DNA of 64,000 bases from Buchnera aphidicola str. Sg (Schizaphis graminum) (GTDB lineage: Bacteria > Pseudomonadota > Gammaproteobacteria > Enterobacterales > Enterobacteriaceae). The stretch lies in assembly GCF_000007365.1 (NCBI RefSeq), contig NC_004061.1, positions 62,001 through 126,000 of the forward strand. Reading direction: 5' to 3'. The position numbers and the translations under genes are program-made. Of this stretch, positions 54,022-64,000 are shown in pieces. How positions within the stretch are numbered: position 1 is the stretch's first letter; every line of letters starts with the position of its first letter. The notes beneath the pieces were generated by a model. The model searched no databases, was not told the DNA's origin, and saw only the letters and a program-made list of their open reading frames with translations.

Positions 54022-55359
54022 TTAATAAAATAAAAAGAAATTTTTTCTATTAAAATGTACGTTGTTGATCCAAGATATTTTCCAATTTTTTTGAATTTCT
54101 TTTTCCTTGTTAATAATTTTTTCCTTAATAACAAACAAACCAATAGCGCTAATAAAACGATTATTATAAAATAAAAGAGGAATTTTATTTCTCAACCAAG
54201 GAGGTATATTGTGTTCTTGCCATATTTTTTTGATTTTTCTTCTTTTTTCTCGTCCTAAAATGAGAATTTTACCTTCAAGTTGAAAACGAATATTAATTAA
54301 TTCATTTTTTTTAGGTGAAGGAAGAATAAAGCCTTTGTCGTTTTTTATTAAATATCCTAAATCTTCAGGAAGCAATAATTTTTTATCTGTGTTATGCCAG
54401 AACAAAAATATATTACTGATATCTTTTTGTATTTTTATAAAATAGAGAGATGTTTTGTAACGTCTGATCTCGTTTTTGTCTATAATTATTTTTGGATTAG
54501 AATCTTTCTTACTGCATATTATTTCATTATAAATGCATTCAATTGTTTTATATGATGGCATTTTTATATTTTTTAAAGAAATCCAATATCGAATAAGTGC
54601 TTTACATACTTCTTTATTTATGTTTTTAAAATTTTGAATATTTAAAGATTCATCAAAATTAATAAGATTTTGAATTTTTTCTTTTAAAAATATATTTTTT
54701 AATTTAGTTTCTTCGCGACATATAACTGTTGTTCGAAAACAATTTTTTAAAAAAAAAGGCCATCTTTGTTCTAATATAGGAATTAATTTATGACGTATAA
54801 AATTACGATCGTAATCAATATTAAAATTACTAAAATCTTCAATCGATTCTAAGTTGTTTTCGCAAGCCCATTTTTGTAATTCTTTTTTAGTTTTTGTTAA
54901 AAAAGGACGAACTATTCTTTTTTTTCCTAAAAAATTTTCAATAGACATTCCGGATAATCCAGTTGGTCCACTTCCTCTTTTTAAAGATAAAAAGAGTGTT
55001 TCACATTGATCATTCAGATGATGTCCAGTAAGTAAAATTTCATCATTAAGTAAATAATTATAAATAGTATTATATCGTTTAATTCTTAATGTTTCTTCGA
55101 TATTTTTTTTTAAAAGAATCTTAATTTCTTTAGTAATTATTGGTATTTTATATTTGTGACAAATTTTTATACAGTGTTCTTCCCATTTTTTTGAAGATGG
55201 ATGAAGATTGTGATTAATATGAATGGCACGTATTTTAATTTGAGGATTTTTTTCTTTTATTTTTAACATTTTATAAAGAAGAACTGTAGAATCGATTCCG
55301 CCACTATATGCTATTAAAAATAATTTTTTTTGATATTGATTAATAATTTTTTCAATCAA
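54022..55359 (-). CDS. tilS: tRNA(Ile)-lysidine synthase
   Basis: TilS converts C34 of the CAU-anticodon tRNA-Ile to lysidine so that it reads AUA, a heavily used codon in this AT-rich genome. The 445 residues (E. coli 432) have the PP-loop AYSGGIDSTVLLYK, the HHLNDQCETLFL motif and a diverged Lys/Ile/Asn-rich C-terminal region. It is convergent with metG and follows tRNA-Val on the minus strand. Confidence 0.96.
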   Translation of the reverse strand: MIEKIINQYQKKLFLIAYSGGIDSTVLLYKMLKIKEKNPQIKIRAIHINHNLHPSSKKWEEHCIKICHKYKIPIITKEIKILLKKNIEETLRIKRYNTIYNYLLNDEILLTGHHLNDQCETLFLSLKRGSGPTGLSGMSIENFLGKKRIVRPFLTKTKKELQKWACENNLESIEDFSNFNIDYDRNFIRHKLIPILEQRWPFFLKNCFRTTVICREETKLKNIFLKEKIQNLINFDESLNIQNFKNINKEVCKALIRYWISLKNIKMPSYKTIECIYNEIICSKKDSNPKIIIDKNEIRRYKTSLYFIKIQKDISNIFLFWHNTDKKLLLPEDLGYLIKNDKGFILPSPKKNELINIRFQLEGKILILGREKRRKIKKIWQEHNIPPWLRNKIPLLFYNNRFISAIGLFVIKEKIINKEKEIQKNWKISWINNVHFNRKNFFLFY

Positions 55360-55387
55360 ATACAGATAACCTAGTAAAATTTTTTAA

Positions 55388-55461
55388 TACGTTCGAGTGG
55401 ACTTGAACCACTAACCTCTACCATGTCATGGTAATGCTCTAACCTATTGAGCTACGAACGT
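55388..55461 (-). tRNA. tRNA-Val (anticodon GAC)
   Basis: A 74-nt cloverleaf matching E. coli valV/valW: acceptor ACGTTCG with CGAACGT, anticodon loop ATGACAT (GAC), T loop GTTCAAGTC. The discriminator is A and CCA is not encoded. With the TAC tRNA-Val at 12.9 kb it completes valine decoding. tilS follows on the same strand. Confidence 0.95.
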
Positions 55462-55604
55462 AAAATTTAAATTAATTTTTAATATTTAATTATATAATAA
55501 TATTATTATAATATACAAATATTTTTTATAAAAAATCAGATATTTTCTAAATTTTATTAACTTTAAATTTATTATCTACATTGTATTAATTTTAAGAGGG
55601 TTTT

Positions 55605-56231
55605 ATGTTCACAGGCATTGTAAATGGCATTGCAAGAGTTGTTTCCATAAATAAGAAAAAAAATTTTCATACCTATACTGTTAATTTTTCGTCTATTTTG
55701 TTAAAAAATCTGAAAATAGGTGATTCAGTTGCTCATAATGGATGTTGTTTAACTGTTAAATATATTAATTGTCCTCATGTAGTTTTTGATATTATGAAAA
55801 TTACGATTGCGAATACTAATTTAGGAGTTTTAAATATAGGAGACTATGTTAATATTGAAAGATCATTAAAATATGGTGATGAAATGGGAGGTCATATTAT
55901 ATCAGGTCATATTATGAATACAGGTGAAATTTCTAAAATATCAAAATTAGATAAAAATTATATTCTATGGTGTAAAGTAAAAGATCTTTCTTTAATGAAA
56001 TATATTTTTTATAAAGGTTTTATCGCTATTGATGGCATCAGTTTAACTATTAATAATATCATTAAAAATGAATTTTGCGTTAGTATAATACCAGAAACTT
56101 TATCTTCAACTACTATAGGATTTAAAAAAATAGGACAATTAGTGAATATTGAAATCGATTTTTATACTCAAATCATTGTAGATACAACAAAACGTTTGAT
56201 TAAAAAAGATATATCTACGTTGTTTAAGTAG
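55605..56231 (+). CDS. ribE: Riboflavin synthase alpha subunit
   Basis: This enzyme dismutates two 6,7-dimethyl-8-ribityllumazines to riboflavin (E. coli name ribC). The 208 residues (E. coli 213) contain two lumazine-binding repeats: [12 protein letters not shown]...[11 protein letters not shown] in the first, and [15 protein letters not shown]...IDGISLTIN in the second. AGAGGG lies upstream. It is 34 bp before rsxA, so the flavin gene may be co-transcribed with the flavoprotein-containing Rsx complex. Confidence 0.97.
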   Translation: MFTGIVNGIARVVSINKKKNFHTYTVNFSSILLKNLKIGDSVAHNGCCLTVKYINCPHVVFDIMKITIANTNLGVLNIGDYVNIERSLKYGDEMGGHIISGHIMNTGEISKISKLDKNYILWCKVKDLSLMKYIFYKGFIAIDGISLTINNIIKNEFCVSIIPETLSSTTIGFKKIGQLVNIEIDFYTQIIVDTTKRLIKKDISTLFK

Positions 56232-56265
56232 TTTCATTTTTTTAGTCATTTCAAGGAAATTATCA

Positions 56266-57356
<1,091 letters not shown>

Positions 57357-57362
57357 TATAAA

Positions 57363-59000
57363 ATGTTAAAAATAAATTTTTTTTTAAAAATATTTCTCAT
57401 TAAATACTGGAAAAATTTAATTGTTAATTTTATAAATAAAAAATTTTTAAATAAAAAAAAAATATAATTTTAAAGGAGGTATTCAATGTATAACAACAAA
57501 AAAAGATCGTAACGAATATTTTTTAAATTATTTACCTCATCCTGAAAAATTTTTTATTTATATAAAACATAGTAATTTTAAAAAAAATATTTTAAGAGTA
57601 AAAGTAGGTCAAGAAGTTTTATGTGGACAACCTTTAACTTTTGGCAATGATTTAATAGTTCCTACTCATTCTCCAACTTCAGGTTGGATAGAAAATATTT
57701 CTTTCAATTCAGATTCTGATAATACAAATCAAGAAAAAATAAAAATTGTTATTTTATCTGATCACTTAAATAAGTGGATTAGATTAAAAAGTATTAAAAA
57801 TTATAAAAAATATACTCCTAACAGTTTAATCAAAATAATTTATCAATCAGGTGTTGTTGGACTTGGAGGTGCTCAATTTCCTTCTTTTAAAAAACTAATG
57901 TTAAGTATTAATAAAGTACATACATTAATTGTAAATGCGATTGAAAGTGAACCATGCATAACATCCGATTATTGTCTCATGAAAAACTATATTAATGAAA
58001 TTTTAATAGGGTGTGAAATTGTAGGTTGGATATCAAAAGTTAAAGAAATTTTAATTGTTATTCAAGAAGATAAAACAGAATTAATTTTAAAAATTCAAGA
58101 AATTATTAAAAATAAAAAACTTTTTAAACTTTGTATCATAAAAAAAAAATATCCTGGTGGAAGTAGTAAAATACTTGTTAAATCTTTAACAGGAAAAGAA
58201 ATTCCTTATGGAAAACATTCTATAGATATAGGATATCTTGTTTTTAATGTAGCAACTATATACGCTATTAAAAGATCTATTATTAACGGAGAACCATTAA
58301 TTAAACGAATTGTTACCCTTTATAATGAAGATAAAAATATTTTATCTAAAAACTTTTGGGTTAAAATAGGTACTCCTATTCGTTTTTTTTTAAATTATTT
58401 AAAAATGAACAATTCAAATTTATTAATATATTCAGGAGGTATTTTTATGAAAGATTTGATTGTTGATTTAAATTATTCAATACAAAAAAACATAAATTGT
58501 ATTTATACAAAAAATAAAAAAAAAATAGAAAAATAATTGAGTATCCATGTATTAATTGTGGTTATTGTGTTGTTTCATGTCCGGTTAATTTACTTCCTCA
58601 GAAAATTTTTTTATCTTGTAAAAATAATAATAATAAGAAATTAAAAGAATTAAATATTTTAGATTGTATTGAATGTAAAATATGTGAAAAAGTTTGCCCT
58701 AGCAATATTCCATTAGTAAAACATTTTAGAATTGCAAAAAAAACACAAAAAATTATAGATTTAGAAAATAATCGTAAAAGATTGTTTTCATCTCTTTTTA
58801 GAAAAAGAGAAAAAAGATTGTCAATTGAGAAAAAAATATCTTATTCAAAAGATCAAATTTCTAATATTAAAATGATAAATGTTTTTTCAAAAATAAAAAA
58901 GAAGAAAAATAATCATTCTATTAATCAAAAAATAATAGAAAAATCTCTTAGGAAAGAAATGTTAAAAGAAGCAATAAAACGCGCAAGATTAAAAAAATAA
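57363..59000 (+). pseudogene. rsxC: Rsx/Rnf complex subunit C, frameshifted at two A10 tracts
   Basis: RsxC is the NADH/FMN- and iron-sulfur-binding subunit. The reading frame is in three pieces. The first runs from ATG 57363 to the A10 run at 57453-57462. The second, at most to 58536, starts FKGGIQC (E. coli FNGGIH) and includes GVVGLGGAQFPS and IESEPCIT. The third, after the A10 run at 58516-58525, holds both 4Fe-4S motifs (CINCGYCVVSCP and CIECKICEKVCPSNIPLV) and a lysine-rich tail to 59000. The first tract needs nine A and the second eleven to restore one frame. The total of about 545 codons lacks the long Ala-rich repeats of E. coli RsxC (740 aa). Conservation in all three pieces suggests the gene may still function through slippage. 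Confidence 0.92.
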
Positions 59001-59036
59001 AGTTTTATATCAATATTTCTTTTTTTCTATAAATAT

Positions 59037-60086
59037 ATGAAATTAAAAAAAATGAATCTACCTTATATAAGTAATACCTATGATGTAAGAAAAATAATGT
59101 TTTTAGTTGTTTTATCTTGTATCCCAGGATTATGTACTGAAATTTATTTTTTTGGATGTGGTGTCTTAATACAAACATTATTATTTGTGATAATTTCCTT
59201 ATTATTTGAGATAATAATTTTAAAAATGAGACGTAAAAATATTAAAAATAGTTTATTTGATTATTCATCATTTTTAACTGCAGTATTACTTGGATTAAGT
59301 ACTCCCTGTGCACTTCCTTGGTGGATGATAATTTTCAGCTGTTTTTTTGCTATTGTTATTTCAAAATATTTATATGGAGGTCTTGGGCAAAATATATTCA
59401 ATCCAGCTATGATTGGTTATGTAGTGCTATTGATATCTTTTCCTGTACATATGACTGCTTGGAATGAAAAAAACTCTTCTTTATCTTTTTACAATGATAT
59501 AAAAAAATCTATAAATTTAATTTTATTCTACAACAAATTGAATAATTCTAAAAAAAAAATTTGTCCTGATAACTTTACGGAAGCCACACCTTTAGATGAT
59601 TTCAAAACTAAATCTCATTTTGATTATGATTTTTTTCCAGAAGAATCAGCAGTGAAAAAAAAAACAAAGATTGTTTCAATAGCTTGGAAATATATAAATA
59701 TAAGTTTTTTAATAGGAGGATGTTTTCTATTATATAAAAAAGTTATTTGTTGGCGTATTCCATTGAGTTTTTTATCCAGCTTAATTTTTTTTTCAAGCAT
59801 AACTTATTTTTATTCACAAAAATTTTTTTGTTCTCCTTTATTTCATCTTTTTTCTGGAGGAACAATGATGTGTGCTTTTTTTATAGCTACTGATCCTGTA
59901 ACAACTTCTTGTACTAAAATAGGAAAAATATTTTTTGGTTTAATTATTGGTTTTTTAGTCTGGATAATTCGAAATTATAGTGATTATCCAGATGGCATTG
60001 CTTTTTCAGTATTATTTGCTAATATGATTGTTCCATTAATGGATGCTTATTTAAAGACATCTGGATATGGTCATAAAAATTTATGA
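59037..60086 (+). CDS. rsxD: Rsx/Rnf complex subunit D
   Basis: RsxD is a multi-spanning membrane subunit carrying covalently bound FMN. The 349 residues (E. coli 352) include [16 protein letters not shown], the [10 protein letters not shown] segment at the usual flavinylation-threonine site, and [22 protein letters not shown] second in-frame ATG (codon 6) is an alternative start. It overlaps rsxG by 4 bp. Confidence 0.96.
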   Translation: MKLKKMNLPYISNTYDVRKIMFLVVLSCIPGLCTEIYFFGCGVLIQTLLFVIISLLFEIIILKMRRKNIKNSLFDYSSFLTAVLLGLSTPCALPWWMIIFSCFFAIVISKYLYGGLGQNIFNPAMIGYVVLLISFPVHMTAWNEKNSSLSFYNDIKKSINLILFYNKLNNSKKKICPDNFTEATPLDDFKTKSHFDYDFFPEESAVKKKTKIVSIAWKYINISFLIGGCFLLYKKVICWRIPLSFLSSLIFFSSITYFYSQKFFCSPLFHLFSGGTMMCAFFIATDPVTTSCTKIGKIFFGLIIGFLVWIIRNYSDYPDGIAFSVLFANMIVPLMDAYLKTSGYGHKNL

Positions 60087-60691
60087 AATCTTTTAAAGAA
60101 ACTATAATAAATGCATGTTTAATGGGATTTTTTTCTTTTTTTTCTCTTTCAAGTGTCATTTTTGTTAAAAACATAACAAATAATCAAATAAAAAATATAA
60201 AAGAAAAACAAAAAAATACTCTTATTCAACAAGTTATACCAAGAGTTATGTACCATTCCTTTGAAAAAAAATATTTTTTGATAAAGGATAAATTATTAGG
60301 AGATCAAAAAAAACATAATTTATGGCTTCTTTTTAAAAACAAACAAGCTAAAGTAGCTGTTGTTGAAAGTATTGCTCCAGATGGATATTCTGGTTCAATT
60401 TCTATCTTAGTAGCTGCATATCTTAATGGAAAAATTATTGGTGTACGAGTTTTATCTCATAAAGAAACTCCAGGAATTGGAGATAAAATTGAAATATCTA
60501 TTTCTAATTGGATTACAAAATTTCAAGATATGAATGTAATTGATTTAAAAGATAAAAAATTTTTATTAAAAAAGTATGGGGGTAAGATTGAACAATTTAC
60601 AGGAGCTACTATTACACCTCAATCAGTTTCTAACGCTGTAAAAAGAACTGTTGTTTTTATTAAGAAAATACCATTAATATTTTCATTATAA
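60083..60691 (+). CDS. rsxG: Rsx/Rnf complex subunit G
   Basis: RsxG is anchored by one N-terminal helix (residues 10-30) and carries covalent FMN on a periplasmic domain. The 202 residues (E. coli 206) include [13 protein letters not shown] and the flavinylation motif [11 protein letters not shown]. It follows rsxD with an ATGA overlap and precedes rsxE by 16 bp. Confidence 0.97.
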   Translation: MKSFKETIINACLMGFFSFFSLSSVIFVKNITNNQIKNIKEKQKNTLIQQVIPRVMYHSFEKKYFLIKDKLLGDQKKHNLWLLFKNKQAKVAVVESIAPDGYSGSISILVAAYLNGKIIGVRVLSHKETPGIGDKIEISISNWITKFQDMNVIDLKDKKFLLKKYGGKIEQFTGATITPQSVSNAVKRTVVFIKKIPLIFSL

Positions 60692-60707
60692 TAGAGTAAA
60701 AATATAT

Positions 60708-61379
60708 ATGGAATTCAAAAAATTTTTTAAAAAGAGATTGTGGAATAATAATTCTTCTTTAGTACAGCTTTTAGGTTTATGTCCAATTTTAGCCATGACT
60801 ACAAATACTATTAATGCTATAGGATTAGGAATAACAACTACCTTTGTATTAACTATAACAAATAGTATTATTTCAATTTTAAAAAACTTTATACCTAAAG
60901 ATATTAGAATTCCTATTTATATGATAATAGTTTCTTCGACAGTTACTTGTATAGAAATGCTATTGCATGCTTATCAATTTAATTTATATCAGTCATTAGG
61001 CGTCTTCATTCCGTTAATAGTAACTAATTGTATTGTTGTTGGAAGAGCTGATTGTATTGCTTATAAAAGTTCTTTTGTAATTTCTTTTTTAGACGGTATG
61101 TCAATAGGCTTAGGGTCAACCTTTGCAATGTTTGTAATTGGTTCCATACGTGAAATACTGGGAAATGGAACTTTTTTATTTGGTGCAAATAAAATTTTTA
61201 ATGTTTTAGATCATTCATTTTTTTTTACGTTCATAGATAAAAACTCTACAATAATTTTAGCTATGTTACCTTCAGGTGGATTTTTAGTATTAGGTTTTGT
61301 AATTGCTTTCAAAAATTATTTAGATTTAGGTAAAAAAAATTGTTTAAAATGTTTTCATTCGTGTAAACTAAAAAAATAA
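60708..61379 (+). CDS. rsxE: Rsx/Rnf complex subunit E
   Basis: RsxE is the RsxA-related membrane subunit. The 223 residues (E. coli 231) show [34 protein letters not shown] with the conserved Cys and [15 protein letters not shown]. The C-terminal tail has three Cys (NCLKCFHSC). nth follows 7 bp later, as in E. coli. Confidence 0.97.
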   Translation: MEFKKFFKKRLWNNNSSLVQLLGLCPILAMTTNTINAIGLGITTTFVLTITNSIISILKNFIPKDIRIPIYMIIVSSTVTCIEMLLHAYQFNLYQSLGVFIPLIVTNCIVVGRADCIAYKSSFVISFLDGMSIGLGSTFAMFVIGSIREILGNGTFLFGANKIFNVLDHSFFFTFIDKNSTIILAMLPSGGFLVLGFVIAFKNYLDLGKKNCLKCFHSCKLKK

Positions 61380-61386
61380 TATTAAT

Positions 61387-62016
61387 ATGAATAAAAAAAA
61401 ACGTTTTGAAATTTTGTCTTTATTTTATAAAAAAAACTCTAATCCTAAGATAGAATTAGTTTTTTCTTCTGATTTTGAATTACTTTTATCAGTTATTTTA
61501 TCTGCAAAATCAACTGATGTTATGGTAAATAAAATTACTGGTACTTTATTTCAAATAGCTAATACTCCTCAAAGCATTTTAAAATTAGGTTTTAATAAAT
61601 TACGACACTATATTAAAAGTATTGGTTTATATAATACTAAATCTTTAAATATTATTAATAGTGCATATTTAATTAAAACTAAATATAACAATAAAGTTCC
61701 ATCAAATCGTACTGAATTAGAATCTTTACCTGGAGTTGGCAGAAAAACAGCAAATATTATTTTGAATGTATTGTTTAATAAAAACACTATTGCTGTAGAC
61801 ACGCATGTTTTCAGAGTTGCTAATCGCACTGGATTTGCTAAAGGGAAAAATGTAATTGAAGTCGAAAAAAAAATGATTAAGATAGTTCCGTCTATTTTCA
61901 AAAAATATGTTCATTTTTGGTTTGTTTTACATGGTAGATATGTTTGTACTGCTCGTCAATTGAAATGTAAAACATGTTTCATAGAAAAATTATGCGAATT
62001 TGACAAAAAAAAATAA
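61387..62016 (+). CDS. nth: Endonuclease III
   Basis: Nth excises oxidised pyrimidines and nicks the abasic site. The 209 residues (E. coli 211) have the helix-hairpin-helix LPGVGRKTANIIL with the catalytic Lys, the catalytic Asp in AVDTHVFRVANRTG, and the C-x6-C-x2-C-x5-C iron-sulfur loop at CTARQLKCKTCFIEKLC. It is one of few DNA-repair genes here and looks intact. It ends the rsx-nth cluster. Confidence 0.98.
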   Translation: MNKKKRFEILSLFYKKNSNPKIELVFSSDFELLLSVILSAKSTDVMVNKITGTLFQIANTPQSILKLGFNKLRHYIKSIGLYNTKSLNIINSAYLIKTKYNNKVPSNRTELESLPGVGRKTANIILNVLFNKNTIAVDTHVFRVANRTGFAKGKNVIEVEKKMIKIVPSIFKKYVHFWFVLHGRYVCTARQLKCKTCFIEKLCEFDKKK

Positions 62017-62042
62017 GCACTCTATTTATTTTGGGTACATAA

Positions 62043-64000
62043 GTGATTATTGTAAAAGTTGTTTTACCTTTACCTATTAGAAAGTATTTTAAATATTTTA
62101 TGCCTGATTCTATGTGTCCTATTATTGGTGGGCGAATCGTTGTGCCGTTTCGTTCTAAAGATATAGTAGGAATTGTAATTTCATTTTGTAATAAAAAAAA
62201 TATAAGTAATTTAAATTTAGCATTTGTTAAATCATGTATTGATACTGAGTCTATTTATAGTGATGTTGTATTTAGTATTTTAATATGGTTAAGTAGATAT
62301 TACTATTTTCCTATAGGAAGCATATTTTTTTCAATATTGCCAAAATATTTAAAAAAAATCTGTTTAATAGATAATAAAAATTATAAATTTGCTATTTTAA
62401 GAAAAACAAAATATAAAGATTTTAAAACATTTAATCTTTTATTTTTTTGCAAAAAAAAAAGTTTTATTGACAAAGATTTAGAAAAATATACTTTTTTTGA
62501 TTTTTTTTTAAAAAAAAATTTTTTGCAAAAATCATGTAAAAATTATTTTTATCATGAAAATATTCCTCATATATATCAAAATTATTTAATTAAAAAAAAA
62601 TTTTTTTTAAATAAAAAAATAATTTTTATAATTAATAAAATTTTAATGAAAAATTGTTTTACATCTTGGCTAATAACTAAAAATAATTTTTATTTAAAAG
62701 TTAAATTTTATTTAGGTTTAATTAAAGAGTGTTTAAGTAAAAATTTACAAATTTTAATTTTAGTCCCCTTTGTTAAGGATATATATCAAATATTATTTTT
62801 TTTAAAAAAATACTTTAATGTATATATTGATATTATTCATTCTCAATTAAATAATGAAGATTATTTAAAAAAATGGATTAGAACAAAAAGTGGTAAAAAT
62901 TCTATTATTATAGGCACAAAAAATAGTGTTTTTTTCCCTTTTTTAAAACTAGGTTTAATTATTGTTAATCAAGAACATCATTTGAACTATAGAAATTTAG
63001 ATCAATGTAGATATAATGTTAGAGATATAGCAATATTAAGAGCCTATAAACAAAATATACCAATTATTTTAGATTCTGATACTCCTTCTTTAAGAACATT
63101 ATATAATATTTTACATAAAAAATGTTTTTATATTAAATTTATAAAAAATAAAAAAACATTTTTTTTAAAAAATAATGTTATTGATTTAAGAAAAGAGAGA
63201 ATAAAAATAGGTTTATCTTCGACTCTAATAAATGAAATATTTAATAATATTCAAAAAAATTATCCAGTATTATTAGTTTTGAATAAATTTAGTTTTGTTT
63301 TTTTTGGTTTAATATGCAGAAGATGCGGCAAGATAGAAAAATGTCATATTTGCAATGATTATTTTGAAACGAAAAAATACGATAATTTTTTATTTTGTCG
63401 AAATTGTTTAATCAAAATAAAAAAACCATTGTTTTGCTATAATTGTAAAAATTTTTCTTTAATCGTATTTGATTTTGGCATAAAAAAAATAAAAAATAGT
63501 TTCAAGAAGATTTTTCCTAACATAAATTTATTTTTTTTATTAAGCTTAAAAAAAAACAAAACAAAAAAATTAAAAATACAATTTTTTAAATTTCCTATTT
63601 CTAATGCTTGTATTATTATCACTACTGAAAAAATTTCTCAACATTACTATTTTCCTTATGTTAGATTTATTGCTTTAACAAACGTTGATCATTATTTTTT
63701 TTCTTTTCATTTTTGTTCTATAGAACACTTTTTACAATTTTACTTTAATTTAATTAATTTAACGGGAGAAAATAAAAAATTATTAAAAATATTTATACAG
63801 ACGTCTTATCCTAATAATAAATTTTTATTAAATCTGTGTAGTAGTGATTATTTTTTATTTTGTCGTAAGATATTATCTTTAAGAAAAAAATATTTTTTAC
63901 CGCCTTGGAATTTTCAAGTAATTTTTTACTCTTCAAGTAAATTTTTCGAAAAAAGTTTTATTTTTTTAGAATGTATACAAATAATTTTAAAGAAACAATC
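62043..64000 (+). CDS. priA: PriA-like primosomal protein with degraded ATPase motifs (runs off the window end)
   Basis: PriA restarts stalled forks by loading DnaB via PriB/DnaT. One frame stays open from GTG 62043 (IIVKVVLPLPIRKYF matches E. coli VAHVALPVPLPRTF) to the window end, about 652 codons of an expected 730. The alignment keeps a constant offset of 11 from E. coli across residues 209-468. All eight zinc cysteines are present (425, 428, 434, 437, 452, 455, 465, 468). The helicase motifs are not: Walker A GVTGSGKT is KNNFYLKV, DEEHD is NQEHH, GSATP is DSDTP, and the QVAGRAGR segment reads as NLTGENKK. An A10 tract at 62451-62460 lies in frame. Confidence 0.88.
   Translation, partial: MIIVKVVLPLPIRKYFKYFMPDSMCPIIGGRIVVPFRSKDIVGIVISFCNKKNISNLNLAFVKSCIDTESIYSDVVFSILIWLSRYYYFPIGSIFFSILPKYLKKICLIDNKNYKFAILRKTKYKDFKTFNLLFFCKKKSFIDKDLEKYTFFDFFLKKNFLQKSCKNYFYHENIPHIYQNYLIKKKFFLNKKIIFIINKILMKNCFTSWLITKNNFYLKVKFYLGLIKECLSKNLQILILVPFVKDIYQILFFLKKYFNVYIDIIHSQLNNEDYLKKWIRTKSGKNSIIIGTKNSVFFPFLKLGLIIVNQEHHLNYRNLDQCRYNVRDIAILRAYKQNIPIILDSDTPSLRTLYNILHKKCFYIKFIKNKKTFFLKNNVIDLRKERIKIGLSSTLINEIFNNIQKNYPVLLVLNKFSFVFFGLICRRCGKIEKCHICNDYFETKKYDNFLFCRNCLIKIKKPLFCYNCKNFSLIVFDFGIKKIKNSFKKIFPNINLFFLLSLKKNKTKKLKIQFFKFPISNACIIITTEKISQHYYFPYVRFIALTNVDHYFFSFHFCSIEHFLQFYFNLINLTGENKKLLKIFIQTSYPNNKFLLNLCSSDYFLFCRKILSLRKKYFLPPWNFQVIFYSSSKFFEKSFIFLECIQIILKKQ

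Noticed and set aside
55480..55530. A promoter for tRNA-Val(GAC) (TTGTAT, 18 nt, TATAAT on the minus strand)
   Set aside because: The surrounding sequence is almost pure AT repeats, so several equally good alternatives exist.

Overview
The window is a strongly AT-rich, gene-dense stretch of a reduced gammaproteobacterial chromosome. Nearly every gene has a close Escherichia coli counterpart, and several E. coli neighbourhoods survive with genes deleted from between the survivors. A his operon, a filament-less flagellar export block and poly(A)-tract frameshifts together point to the aphid endosymbiont Buchnera aphidicola. I saw no insertion sequence, prophage, CRISPR array or restriction system. 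The identification comes from gene content and remembered family sequences, not from a database search.

Layout. 1-10.3 kb: dnaG (partial) and rpsU, tsaD, ribB, a kinase-only hldE, cca, uppP, then the sugar phosphotransferase genes crr, ptsI and ptsH, and cysK. 10.7-14.9 kb: ligA (frameshifted), tRNA-Lys, tRNA-Val, gltX, tRNA-Ala. 15-25.6 kb: the flagellar basal body and export block fliE / fliFGHIJK / fliMN-fliOP-fliQR. 25.7-33.9 kb: rpmG, rpmB, a shortened tamB, ppa, tldE, rnpB, rsmI, fabB. 34-42.3 kb: talA, tktB, dapE, a miniature bamC, dapA, bcp, aroC, smrB. 42.5-49.7 kb: the complete operon hisGDCBHAFI. 50-55.5 kb: gnd, dcd, metG, tilS, a second tRNA-Val. 55.6-64 kb: ribE, rsxA-B-C-D-G-E, nth and priA, which runs off the end.

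Working together. The biosynthetic genes (his operon, dapA/dapE, aroC, cysK, ribB/ribE) fit a nutrient-provisioning symbiont. The PTS proteins, transaldolase, transketolase and 6-phosphogluconate dehydrogenase supply precursors and NADPH. The flagellar genes look like an export machine and not a motor: the FliG torque residues, the FliM CheY-binding motif and fliL are gone, while the ATPase and export gate remain.

The main interest is part-by-part erosion inside retained genes. PriA has lost its ATPase motifs but keeps all eight zinc cysteines at E. coli spacing. Cca has lost its HD phosphohydrolase residues but keeps its nucleotidyltransferase. HldE has lost its second enzyme, TamB its C-terminal domain, MetG its dimerization domain, and BamC everything but its lipid anchor and BamD-binding segment. 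FliO and FliP are fused in frame around FliP's signal peptide. ligA (once) and rsxC (twice) are frameshifted exactly at runs of ten A, the kind of tract known in Buchnera to be partly corrected by RNA polymerase slippage.
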